A stretch of DNA of 64,000 bases from Durusdinium trenchii. Taxonomy: Eukaryota > Sar > Dinophyceae > Suessiales > Symbiodiniaceae. Position numbers and translations under genes: made by a program. The number at the start of each line of letters is the position of its first letter. Within the stretch, counting starts at the first letter, position 1. The DNA lies in NCBI GenBank assembly GCA_963970005.1, contig CAXAMN010025251.1:680347-744346 (forward strand). Direction: 5' to 3'. Under the pieces are notes generated by a model. That model saw only the letters and a list, made by a program, of their open reading frames with translations, ran no database searches and had not been told where the DNA came from. Below are positions 21,151-33,451 of this stretch, piece after piece.

Positions 21151-21240
21151 ACGCCTGAGGCTGCAGAGTTTCTGTTGACCGAGGACCGCGGCAGCCAGGC
21201 GCCAAAGCGTTGGCAGCAGATGAGGAAGCTCCCCATCAAG
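21151..21240 (+). CDS. Candidate exon ending at a GT donor
   Basis: EAAEFLLTEDRGSQAPKRWQ followed by QMRKLPIK runs straight into AAG|GTGAGC at 21240/21241, a textbook donor. The 5' end is near an AG at 21151-21165. Product unknown. Confidence 0.4.
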
Positions 21241-22001
21241 GTGAGCTCGCAAGACAACTGTGTTCGCAGCGATCGGTGTGGACTTTGGGCGAGTGTTGAG
21301 ATTTATTGAGGTTTATTTTGGTTGGCCCTTCTGTGGGGCGTGCTTGAGGGCTGCTCCAGTTCAAACTCAACAATCGTCCATCTGGAAGTCGTAAAGGCCA
21401 TCCATGTTTTAACAGCCCAAGGGGCCGGATTCATGTTCAAGAAATCTACTGGGCGGCAAACCCTTGCTTTCACTCAACGGTTGGTTCTTTCTGCGAAAAA
21501 CAATGAAAAACAGTTCATCCCTGATGTCACTTCCGTGTGGGGATGTGGATTCCAGGGGCACCGGAGCCCAGACTCACCAGACGGCTGTAGGCGACGTGCT
21601 CGATATCGAGGGACGACATATATATGGTGCCAATCCCAAACACTCTATGTATGGAATATGGAATATATGCCTGCATGGACCCAATTTGACATGCCTGACG
21701 TGTTTAGGTATACAGAAGCCTTGAACACATGTCAGATTTTGGGCCGCAACTGCTTGGCAAAATTTGGCTCGCACCCACCAGCTGAATGCACAGTTATATT
21801 TTGCACAATTCTGAGACCACCTCGCAAGCTCTAGCTGAGCTGAGCAGGATGTTCTTGGACACTGGCATGGTTGTTTCAACGTGGTTTCAACCCCTCAAAA
21901 ACCGGCGGTTCATATGGGTCTCGGAGAGAAAATAGCAACGCCTCTTCTGGCAGGCCTTGAAGAGCATTTTGGAGAGTCTTGGATTGATGAAATGATATGG
22001 C

Positions 22002-22114
22002 ACCCAGTGCATCCCAGTTACCACTATATAAGGAACCAGAGATTCGTTCGGTCTATGGTTTTAGTCTTTGGAGCCACTGGTTACCAGCTATAGTGGTAAC
22101 TGGATGCCCTGGGA
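22002..22114. mobile_element. Hairpin element, family D (copy 1)
   Basis: GCATCCCAGTTACCACTATA (22009-22028) pairs with TATAGTGGTAACTGGATGC (22089-22107) with one unpaired base; CCCAG/CTGGG extend the stem. About 110 bp, no coding. A lone CATCCCAGTTACCAC half lies at about 33340. Confidence 0.7.
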
Positions 22115-22157
22115 AATGCTTCTTTTTCATGCCTGGTTGGTTCGGTCAGCGGTTGGC

Positions 22158-22440
22158 CTGGCACAATTTGGTCGAAGTGGACTGAACTCCAAATCCGGAC
22201 ACTGAAGGAAGAAGCCGATCATGCAGAAGTGGAGGAAACATTCTTTCAGAGTGGCTGGAGGATAGATGACTGGGTGAAACCTCCATTTCGCATCGCACAG
22301 CCCATGGCCCTGGCGGAGACGTTGTTTTTTCAATTAATTGAACAATGCTTGGATGATTTTAAATGGTGTAACCAGACTGGGAGGCATCCTTGGCCTCAGA
22401 TTGGGTGGAGATCGGATAGATCGCTGAAGTTCAAACCCAC
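22158..22440 (+). CDS. Candidate exon, unknown product
   Basis: Open from about 22158 to a stop at 22511-22513. The first 90 residues look like a real protein: KWTELQIRTLKEEADHAEVE, FFQSGWRIDDWVKPPFRIAQ, PMALAETLFFQLIEQCLDDF. After about 22440 the composition turns cysteine-rich and random, so a donor probably lies near there. No domain recognised. Confidence 0.42.
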
Positions 22441-22806
22441 ATCTCCGTGCTGTGCTCATTTTTTTGGGGACACAAACGATCACAAACGGTTGGAATGTGC
22501 GTGGGTGCTTTGATTTCCGGAGCACTGGGTCGCAAAAGAAACATCTCCAACTTCAGTCGTGTCAGACCTTGGAATTGGCACAGGGTAACGAGCTGAAGAG
22601 CACTTTCGACCCCACAGAGCAAGTTTCTTCAGCTTCTTACCCAGGAAAAGTGAATAATTAAGCCATAAGTTTTAACATGTGTTTGGTGGGGTAATTGGTT
22701 TCACCATGTTTCATCGCTCAAATCCAACAGGTGAACAGTTTGCTCGGTATTTTGTCAGGCTTTGCACAGACAATATCCAAGGAGTGGCATATACACCCTG
22801 CAGGAG

Positions 22807-22860
22807 GATGGGGTCGAGTTCAGCCAGGAGTTCAGCCAGGATGGGGTCGAGTTCAGCCAC
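22807..22860. repeat. Short tandem repeat GGGGTCGAGTTCAGCCAGGA
   Basis: GGATGGGGTCGAGTTCAGCC occurs twice, separated by GGAGTTCAGCCA. Confidence 0.6.
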
Positions 22861-24759
22861 TGCAACATTTGCGACGTCCGCCGTGCAAAGCACGTTGGCT
22901 CCCCGCCGCCCCAGCGGTTCCATGCGGTTCCTTTAGAGAGACTGAATGCGTGAGCTTGGAGCTTGGTTTGTTTGGAGGGTGGTATGCTCTTGAATTGGCA
23001 GACAGTGGGGGAAGATGTTCTTTTGGTTCTGGGGAATGTGAGTGGATTGAGGAAACGGCAGGAGTAGGGCGGAGTAGGCGAGACAAACACGAAATTCAAC
23101 AAGTGAGGGCAGTTGGGATCCGAGCTTGGGATTGATTTGAGCACCATCGAAGCCTCACGTCCGCTCGTTGAAAGAAGCCCCGAACTCGGAAAAGACGTTG
23201 CTCCGTCCCATATCGTTCAAAATGCCAAGTTGCCAAGTACTGTCGTGTGCTGAAACCCTGGATTTTCCACCTGGCGGCTTGAAACCGAGTCCTGTAGCGT
23301 CCAGCCTGACCACGTCCATCATCTACGGATCTTGGGGATCTTGTAGCGTCCGCTCCGGGCCGGACACCAAACATTGAGAGAAAAAAGGACAGGAACCATG
23401 CAGCAAATGGATGGATAGTCATTGGGGTATATTTAGATCATCAGTGCAATAGGTCCCAAACACGCCACGTATGGAAGATATGCCTACATTGACCCCCCAA
23501 AACCACCCCACTGTATGTATTACAATCAGTCCAAAAACCGATCAGCTCGTGATGTTTCATCGCTCCCAAAAAGCCCTTGTCCGACCCAATTCACTCCAAG
23601 AAAGACAACCTTCGCTTCAGTGTCCGTTCTTCGTCTCATTGATCGCATCATGTGCATCCCACACCGGACGGCTCGGAGAAGAGAAGACACAGCCAAACAC
23701 CGGACGCACCGTGTGAGCGCGGAGTTGCTGCAGGAGTGGCAGGGTGGACCTGAAGGCCGAAGAGAAGGGAAGAGGAGATCCGAGAGAGACCGTGTTCGAT
23801 TGCGGGGGCGAAGCTGAAGCTGATGCACCAGCTTGGGTGTGGTTCGGTGGTTTCTCTTTTTGTTCCGTTTTTTTAATAGGAGAATGGCGCACGAGCAGGT
23901 TTGGGCGAGGGTCTTGTAAGTGTCGTAAGTGTCAAGCTCTTCTAGTTTCAACAGTTTTTGGGTTTTGAAGCAACAGCTTTGTTGGGATTTCATGTGAGCA
24001 TTCGATGCCACCCTTTTGTTTTGAAGCCCGAAAGGCCTTCACCGCAGCGAGGACTAGCCGGGATGAAGATGGTATGGAAGGAGATGCTGGCCAGTGCCTA
24101 ACACCTGGATTTAAGAAAAGTTTTTGCAGCTCCTGGGAATGGCGGGAAAACAAATTACTGTTTATGTGTTGGTTTCTATGGTTTCCCCTTCCTTCTGGGC
24201 AAATGTTCGTCGCAAGTGAACGGTGGACCCTTCGGAATGGACTTTAAAAGCCTTAGTGCCTTAGTTTTCAGCATGCAAGTCACCAAGTTCCATTTGCCAA
24301 CTGTTTATATTCTAAGTCAGTCTCGTTCTTGCACAAGTACAAACATATCGTGTGGAAAAGCCCCGCCTGGATGCTGACCACGCGAGCTTCTATATATGAA
24401 CATCCAGGATGCTTATGGATCCTTGATGATTCATGACCTGTGCGGCAGGCAAACTCCCCACAGGATGCCACCCCAAGCTTTTGGACTTTCAATTCCATCA
24501 TGATCAACTTCATTCCCAGGCAATCCATGGAAAGAGTTAATTACATTACGATCATCAAATGGAGTCAATGTCTAACCGGTCTGACGAACTTCCAGTCCCA
24601 TGGATTCCATATCTAATAACAAATACAATTACCGATCGATGGGTAGATACAAATATATAGGCTTCACACTCACACACACATATATATATTTATAGATAGA
24701 TATACTCGCACATAATATCCATATCAAGGATCCATAGGCTTCACGGTCAAACCCTCCCA
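22861..24759. other. No supported gene
   Basis: Open frames on both strands at 23500-24010 overlap (minus 161 codons, plus 74-100 codons) without a recognisable motif or splice signal. The rest is AT-rich, with a CA/TA tract at 24667-24712. Confidence 0.35.
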
Positions 24760-25010
24760 GGTTGGACCACGACTCCACCGCCCGCGCCACGCACCACCAT
24801 GCCGCTCCGGCCGACGGAGCCTCCACGTCGCTCTCCGGTGCCGGCGCCGGTGGAAGCGCCGGTGGAAGCGCCGGTGGAAGCGCCGCGGCGGACGGCGACG
24901 GCAACGGCACCGGGCACGAGGGCGGCGAAGTGGATGAGCTCGGAGCACTGGAAGGCAAGAGATTTGAGGAGCTGACGTCGATTCATGGTGAACTGAGATG
25001 GATTAAGGAG
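24760..25010 (+). CDS. Candidate exon with Gly-Ser-Ala repeat
   Basis: A 12-bp unit GGTGGAAGCGCC repeated three and a half times (24845-24886) encodes GGSA repeats. It is followed by an acidic segment (HEGGEVDELGALEGKRFEEL) and TSIHGELRWIKEQ. The low-complexity part makes all frames open, so only the last 40 codons argue for this frame. Product unknown. Confidence 0.3.
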
Positions 25011-25789
25011 CAGCGTTTTTTCTCTTCTGTTTGGAAGAAGTGGGAGGTGTTTTGGTGTTCATGCGTTCTTACATGTTTATGCGATCTATTGATTTGCTTG
25101 TGTGACTTAATCATGCATGTGTATGTTGTGCTGCAAGCACTGAATGACTCAAGCCTTCAATTCTTCTACAGGTGGGACAGTTAGATCCTCATGTTTACCC
25201 TGTTGCTACTAGCATGGCCATCGAACATGACCCTACCGATTTAGCTCATGATTTGGCTACCAATCCCATGCTCACCCCAGGGATGTAGTGAAACCTGGTA
25301 TTACTTTCATTCCAGCCTGGCCAAGGCGACGCAAGCCGTATGGAGAATTGGAAGGCTGCCTGTCGGAACCACCCTAATTTTAGAGGAACAATATTTTGGA
25401 GTGGGGAAACGGAACGTTCTGTGTAACAGGTGGTAGTTCTTTTGTGGCTTCTCTGAAGTTGCTTCATCCATGACTGAGTGACTAAGATCCTCAGGTGGTC
25501 AGCAGAGGCAGGTTCACAGACTTGTTCAGCGTTGAAAACGTTGGGGCCTCACGGTTGGGCACCCTGGTATGGCTGTGCTGGCGTACCTCTCCAGATCCCA
25601 GCAAGTGGGGCTTTGCAATAGCCATGACAATGTTTCCGAGATTTCCGGAAACTTTCTGAACTTTGGCAGGTGTCGCTTCCTTATAAAGTGTATTACTCCC
25701 TTAGCTTGTGACCATTGGAGGGCTCTCCCTTAAATGCAATTCTTCAAGCGCTCTATTTCTTCCGTCGTGGCCGCACGTCACACGCACGT

Positions 25790-25945
25790 CACACGCCGGG
25801 CGGTTCGCCACCACCGAGCGGGCCGAGGAGAACCGACAGATTAGCACCTCCAGTTCCAATGCCTCCGAAGACGAGCTCTCAACGCTTCAGCCGAAGCGCC
25901 TCTTAGGCGCCCCGGGCCTTGAGGGGGCTCGGCCATGCTGGTTTT
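25790..25945 (+). CDS. Candidate exon, unknown product
   Basis: GRFATTERAEENRQISTSSS then NASEDELSTLQPKRLLGAPG, a polar, Ser/Glu-rich segment with a stop at 25945-25947. Another plus frame is open over most of it. The stretch 25010-25790 before it shows nothing convincing. Confidence 0.22.
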
Positions 25946-26319
25946 GATGCATGGGACAGATGGATATGGACAGGATGGGATTGCACGATGGAATCCACGG
26001 CCGGCATTGCTGGGATGATAGCCAGGCTGTTTTGCATGTTTCGGTTGATCTTTCCATCCGCGCAGGGATGGATGGTCGGATGGTCCATCTATAGGATAGG
26101 GTTCTCCAGCGTTCTGCCCAACGCATATTTAAGGCATTCTTTTGTATTCTTTTGTGTCCTATTCTTACGCATGGCAAGTGCTGCGTGTATCAACATTGTA
26201 CAGTAACAATGCGTACGATCGCGTGCCAGACAAATTCAGCACCCCACATCCACCGAAATCGAAAGTTCAACATCCCTGCACAGATTGATAGGATTTCCAC
26301 CTACAGTTGTTTCAGAGTA

Positions 26320-26393
26320 GATGGCACAAACCCCAATGTCGGTGGTTTATATGGACCCCCATCTGTCTAGGACATCATGGGGTCTGTGCCATC
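26320..26393 (+). mobile_element. Hairpin element, family A (copy 4)
   Basis: GATGGCACAAACCCCAATG (26320-26338) pairs with CATGGGGTCTGTGCCATC (26376-26393). The 74 bp are nearly identical to the copy at 19359-19432. Confidence 0.75.
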
Positions 26394-26423
26394 CTGTTCC
26401 ACATTCGTTTCGTCCAACGCGAG

Positions 26424-26600
26424 GTGCCCATTCTGGAGTTGATGGAAGGAAGGTGGACCGAAGCAAGGTGATGCGAGCCTTTAAGCAGCGCGACGATAAG
26501 GCCGTAGCCGAATTGAGCCCAGGATGCATTGGCAAAATTGCTGGTTCTCCAGTTTCTTGGTCACACTTGAGAGTGCTTGACCTCAAAACCGTTTTTTTGC
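26424..26600 (+). CDS. Candidate exon, unknown product
   Basis: GVDGRKVDRSKVMRAFKQRD, DKAVAELSPGCIGKIAGSPV and SWSHLRVLDLKTVFLPVW. The basic helix-like start and even composition look coding; no acceptor decides the start. Followed by an AT run. Confidence 0.3.
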
Positions 26601-26649
26601 CGGTTTGGACAGCATTGTGCCAGGATTGGAGCATGCAGTGGAAGTATGC

Positions 26650-26712
26650 ATATGTATATATAAATATATATATATATAATATATATATAATATTAATATA
26701 AATATTATAACA
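26650..26712. repeat. (AT)n-rich tract
   Basis: TATATAAATATATATATATA-type sequence, directly before the family C hairpin. Confidence 0.8.
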
Positions 26713-26728
26713 GTAATGTTAAATATTG

Positions 26729-26843
26729 ACACTCCCTGCAATCATCATGGAAGTGGAACATGACCCCTTGGAGGGCCATTGTCCTTTATAGTATTTTATA
26801 GAAATGGGTCGTTTTCCAGCTTCATGATGATTCCAGGGAGTGT
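26729..26843. mobile_element. Hairpin element, family C (copy 1)
   Basis: 115 bp. Left end ACACTCCCTGCAATCATCAT then GGAAGTGGAA; the right end 26812-26843 is its complement with three differences. Inside: GACCCCTTGGAGGGCCATTG. Copies with the same arms lie at 35049 and 39045. Confidence 0.75.
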
Positions 26844-27011
26844 TCATACTACAAAATGATTCCAACTAAGAGGCCTATGAAACTTTGCGATCTCCCAGTC
26901 CGCCCTCCCGATGGGAATCCATAAGACCCAGTGAATCGCGGCACAAATGGACAGAAATAGAAGCAATTGGATTCTCAAAAACTTCTGACATTTATTGACA
27001 TTCGACGCCAG

Positions 27012-27110
27012 GAATGAGGATGAGCTGCAAGCACTGGCGGAGCAAGTGCAGTTACAGACACGCAGTTGCAGCCAGCGAAGTCCAGTTCCAGTTCGGCCAG
27101 TTTCCATTAG
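27012..27110 (+). CDS. 99-bp exon with canonical splice signals, unknown product
   Basis: CGACGCCAG acceptor (ending 27011) and AG|GTAAGC donor (27110/27111) bound a 99-nt block that reads NEDELQALAEQVQLQTRSCS then QRSPVPVRPVSI in one phase. This is the cleanest isolated internal exon of the middle region. The helical, Gln-rich sequence names no family. Confidence 0.5.
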
Positions 27111-28670
27111 GTAAGCCCGGTCTCTTACCAAATGTGGTTTATGTTTCAACCTCTGGTGTTTGGCAAATGAGTCTCCCTGAATTTCTGGGCATTTCTGAGT
27201 TGACTTCTTTCTTTCTTTCTTTCCGATTTCAACGACTTATATAGCCGCGCTTGCTGATATCAAGCTCGTCTATGTTGGGTGAATTGATCGAAACGCTGCT
27301 GGCTGCCGCGTTTCGTCCACTTCCCAGCTCAACAGCCCGGCTTTGGGGGCGTTCGTGCGTTCCAGACTGAGTGGTGGGGCGGAGCAAACAGTGGATGTTT
27401 AGCTCCTGGTTGGGGGAAAACAGGAGCTTTGAGATGCCGCAGGTTTTCCATGACTCGGTCTGACCAACTCTCTGCACTTGTACCGCCATGATCCGAGTTT
27501 CCACCATGTGACATGAGATTTCAATCCCTCGCACGGCGCTTGAAGATGTTGTTTGATTGTTCTCAAGCATTTGGGAGACGGTCCGGTTCGATCATTCACC
27601 CCTGCACATCCACAAACACCATTAAACACTTACAAAGCCCCACCAACCGCCCGTTGAAGCCCGTCAAATCGTGGCCGTGTTCCCCGAAGCGGACCCTGGT
27701 AGGTTGACCTGCCTCTTCTCTTTCTCGGTGGTCGTCTCCGGTCGTTCAACCGGTCGTTTGACCTGGGGCCGTCCTTATCGCCCCAGTCACCGTCCTCACT
27801 GAGGCAAGAGATCGAAGAATTGGACTTGTCGAACATCGACGCCTTCGCATATGCCACCTGGTTCTTCAACATGGAATGAACGGATCACAGCGGAAAGAAG
27901 AAAGTAGACGTCATGTCGTCACCAGAACCATCAAATAACATGTGGGCCGGAAAGGGTTCTTCTTTTGAGAAAGTGGAAGTAATATGAAGTATATAGTACC
28001 CTCCGAAGACGTCGCATGGAAGTGGAAAACCCACCGGTTTGGTATTCGGAACATGGTCATGCATGCAAAGGGGCCATGCCATCCACATCGTTTTGTTGGT
28101 GAATCAGGGTGTTTTTCTGAGCCGGTCGAAGTGACGAGGCGGTGCGAACCCACCTCTTCACACATATCATGGTCACTGGACGTTGGACGTTGGTGCAAAA
28201 GGATGCGTCACAGGTTGTCATGCCGAAGGCCCAGGCTGCAGCTTTGAACGCATGAGGTTGATGGACGACATGTGTCATTCATTACTGTTTATCGCAATGA
28301 AAAGAAAGAGGCTGTTGTGGCAAGTGACCGGCTCCTATTCACAGAGCCAGTGCAGCTGTAGGTGTTGCTGTAGGCCGTGGGCAGACTTTGTCCCTTATGG
28401 AACTTTGCAGCATGGCCCATGGCACACACAAGAAGACCCTCAGGTTCTGATTATTTGCCCACCCAAAAAACTGCCAGAAGCAGTCTTCAGTTTAGCTTAT
28501 CCAACTCTCCAGAGAATATGGCCACCCTCCAGACTGCTTCTTCATGTTAAGCAGTCACGAGCAGTGCCACCCAGCAGCGCTTCTCCGACAAACCTTCATA
28601 TGGCCACCAGAATCTTTTCTGTCTCAACTCACTAGGCCTCACTCTTGACTGAGCTCCAGACTGACCTCAG
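27111..28670. other. No supported gene
   Basis: (TTTC)n tract at about 27207-27226. Several mutually exclusive frames; a frame at 28183-28635 is cysteine-rich and not convincing. Confidence 0.35.
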
Positions 28671-28754
28671 GTGCTTCTGGCCAAGTTGGGCTCCTTCAAA
28701 CGAGCCTTCCGGTGGTTCGACTTCAACTGCACCAGGCGGACGATGGCTCCCTGA
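28671..28754 (+). CDS. Short candidate exon, possible EF-hand remnant
   Basis: After a CTGACCTCAG acceptor (ending 28670) the frame reads VLLAKLGSFKRAFRWFDFNC then TRRTMAP and stops at 28752-28754. AFRWFDFN resembles the first helix and loop start of EF-hand repeats such as AFQHFDYN at 18537, but the loop is not completed. Probably a truncated or decayed exon. Confidence 0.3.
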   Translation: MLLAKLGSFKRAFRWFDFNCTRRTMAP

Positions 28755-30458
28755 GAGAGATGGGCGGATGATCCGCTCACGTGTGATGTGCGTTTTGGAG
28801 CGTTTGAGAGCGTGCTCTGTTCTCCCCGATGGCCACGCAGGTCAAGATACATGCGAAACCATGCCTAACAAACGATCACGCCATCAGGCCAAACAGGCAT
28901 AGGAAGTTTGATCATCATTTTGCAGACGTCAGGAGTTGAACTAACAAACTGTCATCGCACGAAAAGGAGGCGTTTGGGCCTAATGACTTCCAACAACTGG
29001 CATGATTTGTACTTCAAAGTCAGCCCAAAGGCTGAAAGCCAAAGGCGCCCAAAACCGCCAATCATCGGATTGGGCCACATCGCTTATATCGGTCCCTCCC
29101 GTCTGATATCGGTTCAGCGACCGACCTCCGTTGAAACCGTCGACGGGGCGTCTTGTGCCACGACATCAACATAGGAAGATCACCAATGTGACCTGGGATA
29201 CTGGAATCTTGTTGCTGCACGTCGACACTGAGAGCTTGACCGGTCTTAAGCCCGGACAGAGTCTTGGACAGCGAGCAGCGAGCTTGGCTGGGGAGGTCGA
29301 TGGTCAAGACCAAATGGGGTGTGATTTGTTGTGTTGACTGCATGGGGCTCCTGGCCTACCTGCGATTCGGAGAAGGTGCATGTGGTGGGCTTCTTGTGGG
29401 GTGGCTGTCCCTGCGTGGTTTGGAGCCGTAGAGGGGATGTTGATGAATGCACCCACCCAGGTGGAGGTCCTTGATACATCCTAAAAGTGGCTTTCGCCTG
29501 CGTGAGAGCCGGAGCCGGGTGATGTTGAAGGTGGACTTGTTTGAGAACGGGATTGCTGTGACAACAGTGGCATACAGTGGCACCTCCTTGAACAACCTGA
29601 AACGAACACCTACACAGTTCCCAACTGCTCAATGCAGTTGACATTTTGCACAAGCCAAGAACATTCCCTACACCTCGACATCAACACCGAGCATAACAGA
29701 AGCACCCCCTCAGGTGTCCTCTTGGGGTTACCAGGTGGATCCATTGGCGTTCGGAGACCACGTCCATTGCCCCGACTCCCAGGATCTTCTATCGCATGGA
29801 CGTGGTCTTGGACCCCAATTCGCCTGATGGCATGATCACCAGCCACCCAGCAGCATCCTCGAAGAATCCGATCGGCGATTCCGGAATCGCTGAGACAACT
29901 GGTGGGTGGTGGTTGAGACACCGACGCGTGATGTAAATTGGGGGTGTTCAAGACTAGGAAAAAATCTAATTTCAAGGAATTACTAAGGTGTTGACTCATG
30001 CACTTGGACCTCCAAACAAAGGTAAAACTGTCTCCATTCACCTCAGACGGCATGTGGATCCATAGGGTATGCCAGTTCATGCCTGGCTGTCCACCACAAA
30101 GCACTCCAATCGCTATCAATGAAGCTCGCTTGCGCTTGGTAAGCAGAGGTAGGCTCAGTCTAGAAGATAGTATAACACTGCATTGCATTGTGGATCATTG
30201 TGGTAAGCACTTCATACTTCCTAGGTACTGTAATGCCTAGTAGGGCTCCCAGGCCAATGGATGAATTAAGTAACTTTAGATGGGCAAAAGAGGACGAAAG
30301 ACCTCAAGCTCCAACCCCTACAGTCCTCGGGGGGTGCCCTCTCAGACAGCCACACCAGGCGTCACACTTCATTCCAACCGCCGAACTCCACTCGATCCGA
30401 GCCGAACCGCCTCGTTCGTCGTTGTTGGACAGGATGCAATGTAGATGACTAGACATCG
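28755..30458. other. No supported gene
   Basis: A 192-codon minus frame (29610-30188) overlaps several plus frames and has no motif. No repeat family member seen. Confidence 0.35.
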
Positions 30459-30920
30459 GTGAAATGGCAAGAACTTGCAAGACACATATCTTGGAGGGCA
30501 AGATTGGTGCTTTACTTGGCAGTTTCGGGGATGCGGTGTATCATTCTGGCTTTTGATGCACACATGTCTGAACACACACTACTTCTGAAAGGTGTTTCTC
30601 GATGTTTCTTTGACATGCATTTTCTGGACTACAATAAATACAGCACGGTGCAGCCGTCCTATGCAACAGAGCTCCACCGAAGGAAAGAAGTGGAAAGCAT
30701 TCTTCGCGGGTTTTCAGCCACCTCCAGAACTTCAAAAGCTCTTGGATGTGACTCAGCTGCTGTTCTTGGACGTTCTTGGCATTTTTATGGGGGCCCTTCC
30801 TCAAATATAGCTCTTGGGCAACTGGCCAGACAGTCAGCCTTCCTGGAGGAACGAGGGCTGGCTCCCATAAACGAAAGTGACACAAGGACTCGTGGCCTGG
30901 ACAGCGACGTTCCGGGCTAG
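30459..30920 (+). CDS. Candidate coding block, unknown product
   Basis: 153 open codons. The second half reads ATELHRRKEVESILRGFSAT, CDSAAVLGRSWHFYGGPSSN and IALGQLARQSAFLEERGLAP. A shorter plus frame (30592-30810) overlaps. The charged C-terminal half looks coding; no family recognised. Confidence 0.28.
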   Translation: MKWQELARHISWRARLVLYLAVSGMRCIILAFDAHMSEHTLLLKGVSRCFFDMHFLDYNKYSTVQPSYATELHRRKEVESILRGFSATSRTSKALGCDSAAVLGRSWHFYGGPSSNIALGQLARQSAFLEERGLAPINESDTRTRGLDSDVPG

Positions 30921-30947
30921 CCATTCTTCCTGACTTTTGCATACTTC

Positions 30948-31035
30948 CCCTAGGGCTCCAAGTAGCTTCTGAGAAGGTGGGACTGGGGTTTGGAGGGTCC
31001 AAATACCTTCTGAGGAGGTACTTGGAGCCCTAGGG
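30948..31035. mobile_element. Hairpin element, family B (copy 3)
   Basis: 88 bp with perfect 17-bp ends CCCTAGGGCTCCAAGTA (30948-30964) and complement (31019-31035). Inside are CTTCTGAGAAGGTGG and GGGTCCAAATACCTTCTGAG, as in the other family B copies. Confidence 0.8.
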
Positions 31036-33451
31036 TTCTGCAACCAAAGTTTCACAGAACCCTTCCGACCCTTCCTTCAGATCATGTGTATCCCGAGGAA
31101 AATGTGTCCATCCACTTGATGCTTGTAGAGACGTCGCTCATTCTGAAAGAGCCATGGTCCAACCTCACTTCTGGTATCGACCCACCCGGCCGTCACCGGC
31201 CAGGAAGGGAAGACCCTCCGGCAGCGAGCAGCAGCGAAGCGGAAGCAATACCACCGGCGCGGGAGCCTCTTTCGAGGCGGAGCCGAATCACCGTGGGGCG
31301 GCGTGACGTTCACGGCAACGCGAGGGCAGGCTGTTACTTGTAGCGGCCACGGCGGCCACGAAGAGGAGTGAAGAGGATAGACCAACATGATGCTGCTGAA
31401 AAATATGTTCTCTTCGTGTGTCCTTTGGAATTGTCCTGTGCAAACTTGGGAAGATCTTCGCTTCGTCGCAGAAGATTCCGAAGATCTCGGTCGAGCTGAC
31501 TCGAAGCAACGTCGGACGGGACCAAAACACCGCAGAGGCCGGCCGTGTCCGTAGTCTTAGGCCGCGTCCGTCCGGAATCTTTGGAGACAAAGATAGTACC
31601 TGATCATAGGTCGGCCTGCTCCCAAAAACATCCAATGTCCCAAATGGGCATCACAGAGTGTCTTATTCGTGCAATGTACACACCCAAATAATGAGACCTT
31701 CCCATGACATTCCCTAAAAGTTTTGCCATTTGCAGGGTTTGCAAAGGTCCGATTCCTTTCATACATGGAAGAGTCGGCTATGGGATTCCAAAGACTGAAC
31801 CTCTTCATGAGTCGGGATCCCGATAAGTACCCCTATATCAAAATAAATGAAGACTAAACATATATTTTCTTGGGGAGACTAGGTCTCGTCATGAGGGGGA
31901 TCGTCCTATATAGTTATATAGTTATGCAAATGGAATTCGAACAGTAAGCGAGTTGCACAAAAGGAAGACGAACGGTCCGAACGGCGGTGAGTATTGCCAA
32001 ACAAATTGGCCCAAGAAATCAGGTGGACCAAACGAATTGGGGGGGATTAATGCACACCCACTTCTGGCGAATAGGCCAGAAAGTTCTTGAAAGGCGGTTA
32101 GAATTGTTTAGGAGAAAGTCAGCCCAAACTAATGGTGGGGAGTTCCTTGACATCGGGTGTTACTGTGAAACGATCACCATGAGGTCAAGTGAGGATTTCC
32201 AGAGAGGCCAGTTTGGCTTCTTGTCCTCTACCAACTTGATTACAACATGTTACTTCAACAAAGGAACTTCCCAACTCAGACATCCTGATACCCCACTTCC
32301 GCCCCACTTCGCGGTGCTCGGAACCACCGGTGATCGCCTTGGCGTCGCGAGGTGATCGTGGAGGACGCTTGAAGGTGAAGGGGTGTCTTGGCCGAACCAG
32401 GGTCATTGGGTCCTTCACCTACCCAGGAAAAGTGATAGCCGTTCACCCTTTTTGGTGGGTTCATTTCCCAACCGTAATATGAACACTTCAACACGTGGAA
32501 AAAAGGTTAATGTAGACTCTGGATGAACAAACCCTCCCAATTGAAGTGGACATACTCTTCATATGGGGGGTTTAATGAATCAAGAGTCTACATTAAACCG
32601 TCCTTTCTCCTCCCTTTTTTCGAGTGAAACTTAGGGGGACGGACGGCGCTCCACCCCCGCTCCACTCCTTGGGCGCGTGGTATGCCACACACAGGGACGA
32701 TGTGGGCTTTGATGAAGACGAGAAGGCGGAGCAGGCGCGCACCCTGCGCGTGAGACGCAGGGTGTTCTGTGGCTCGCACGCCCCCAGTTCGGCGGCCGAG
32801 AGTTTCCAAAAACGTGGTCTTGGCCCTTGTGTTTGCGGTGGGCGGTGGTTGGGGGGGGATCCAGACAGGTTGGAAGGTTTTGCTGAAGCGGTTCATGGTG
32901 GATCTTTTGACGGATGGAATCGCTTCAAAGGTTCGTGCAGCCAGTTGCACTTTCGTGAGCCGATGAGGTGTTGGCCGTTTTGAAGAGATGAAGGATGGGC
33001 GCCGCGAGTTTCCAACTCCAGCCAAACCTGAGGGGTGATGCCTGCATATGCCTGCCATCACTGCAGGGCTAGGTTGGGGTCCTAGGTGCATCACGTGCGT
33101 CTTGCGGTTTGCGTCCTTTCTTTCTTTATTGTTGTAGGCAGAAACTCACTTGTGGATAGAACCTTCAAGGTTGGTTATGAATTCTACCATTTTCTACCTT
33201 TATGTTGACCACTTATGCAGAAACGGTTGACGCAGACTGAACAGAAATTTAGCTAGAATCTACCTTATCAAATTGGAATTGTTTTGACCACCTGGGTAAC
33301 CTCATAGGACTAGCTCACTAGCTTTCACGGCTTTGGGTCCATCCCAGTTACCACCAAAGAGTACGACTTGGTTGCGTGTGAACATATAGGTAATCACATG
33401 TCCATGCACACCTCTATACCTAGCCTACCTAGCCATCATCATCTGTTTCAG
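31036..33451. other. No firmly supported gene
   Basis: Possible coding at 31150-31330 (SSEAEAIPPAREPLSRRSRI) and at 32640-32980, where three frames on both strands are open over a GC-rich block (the minus frame is 168 codons). None can be preferred. A family D half-arm is at about 33340-33357. Confidence 0.3.

Noticed and set aside
24667..24712. CA/TA tract as a regulatory site
   Set aside because: Ordinary microsatellite with no nearby gene start.
26505..26530. GCCGTAGCCGAATTGAGCCC resembles the dinoflagellate spliced leader
   Set aside because: Agreement stops after CCGTAGCC, and the bases read as part of a candidate coding frame.
29610..30188. 192-codon minus-strand open frame
   Set aside because: No recognisable motif, random-looking cysteine-rich sequence, no splice context.
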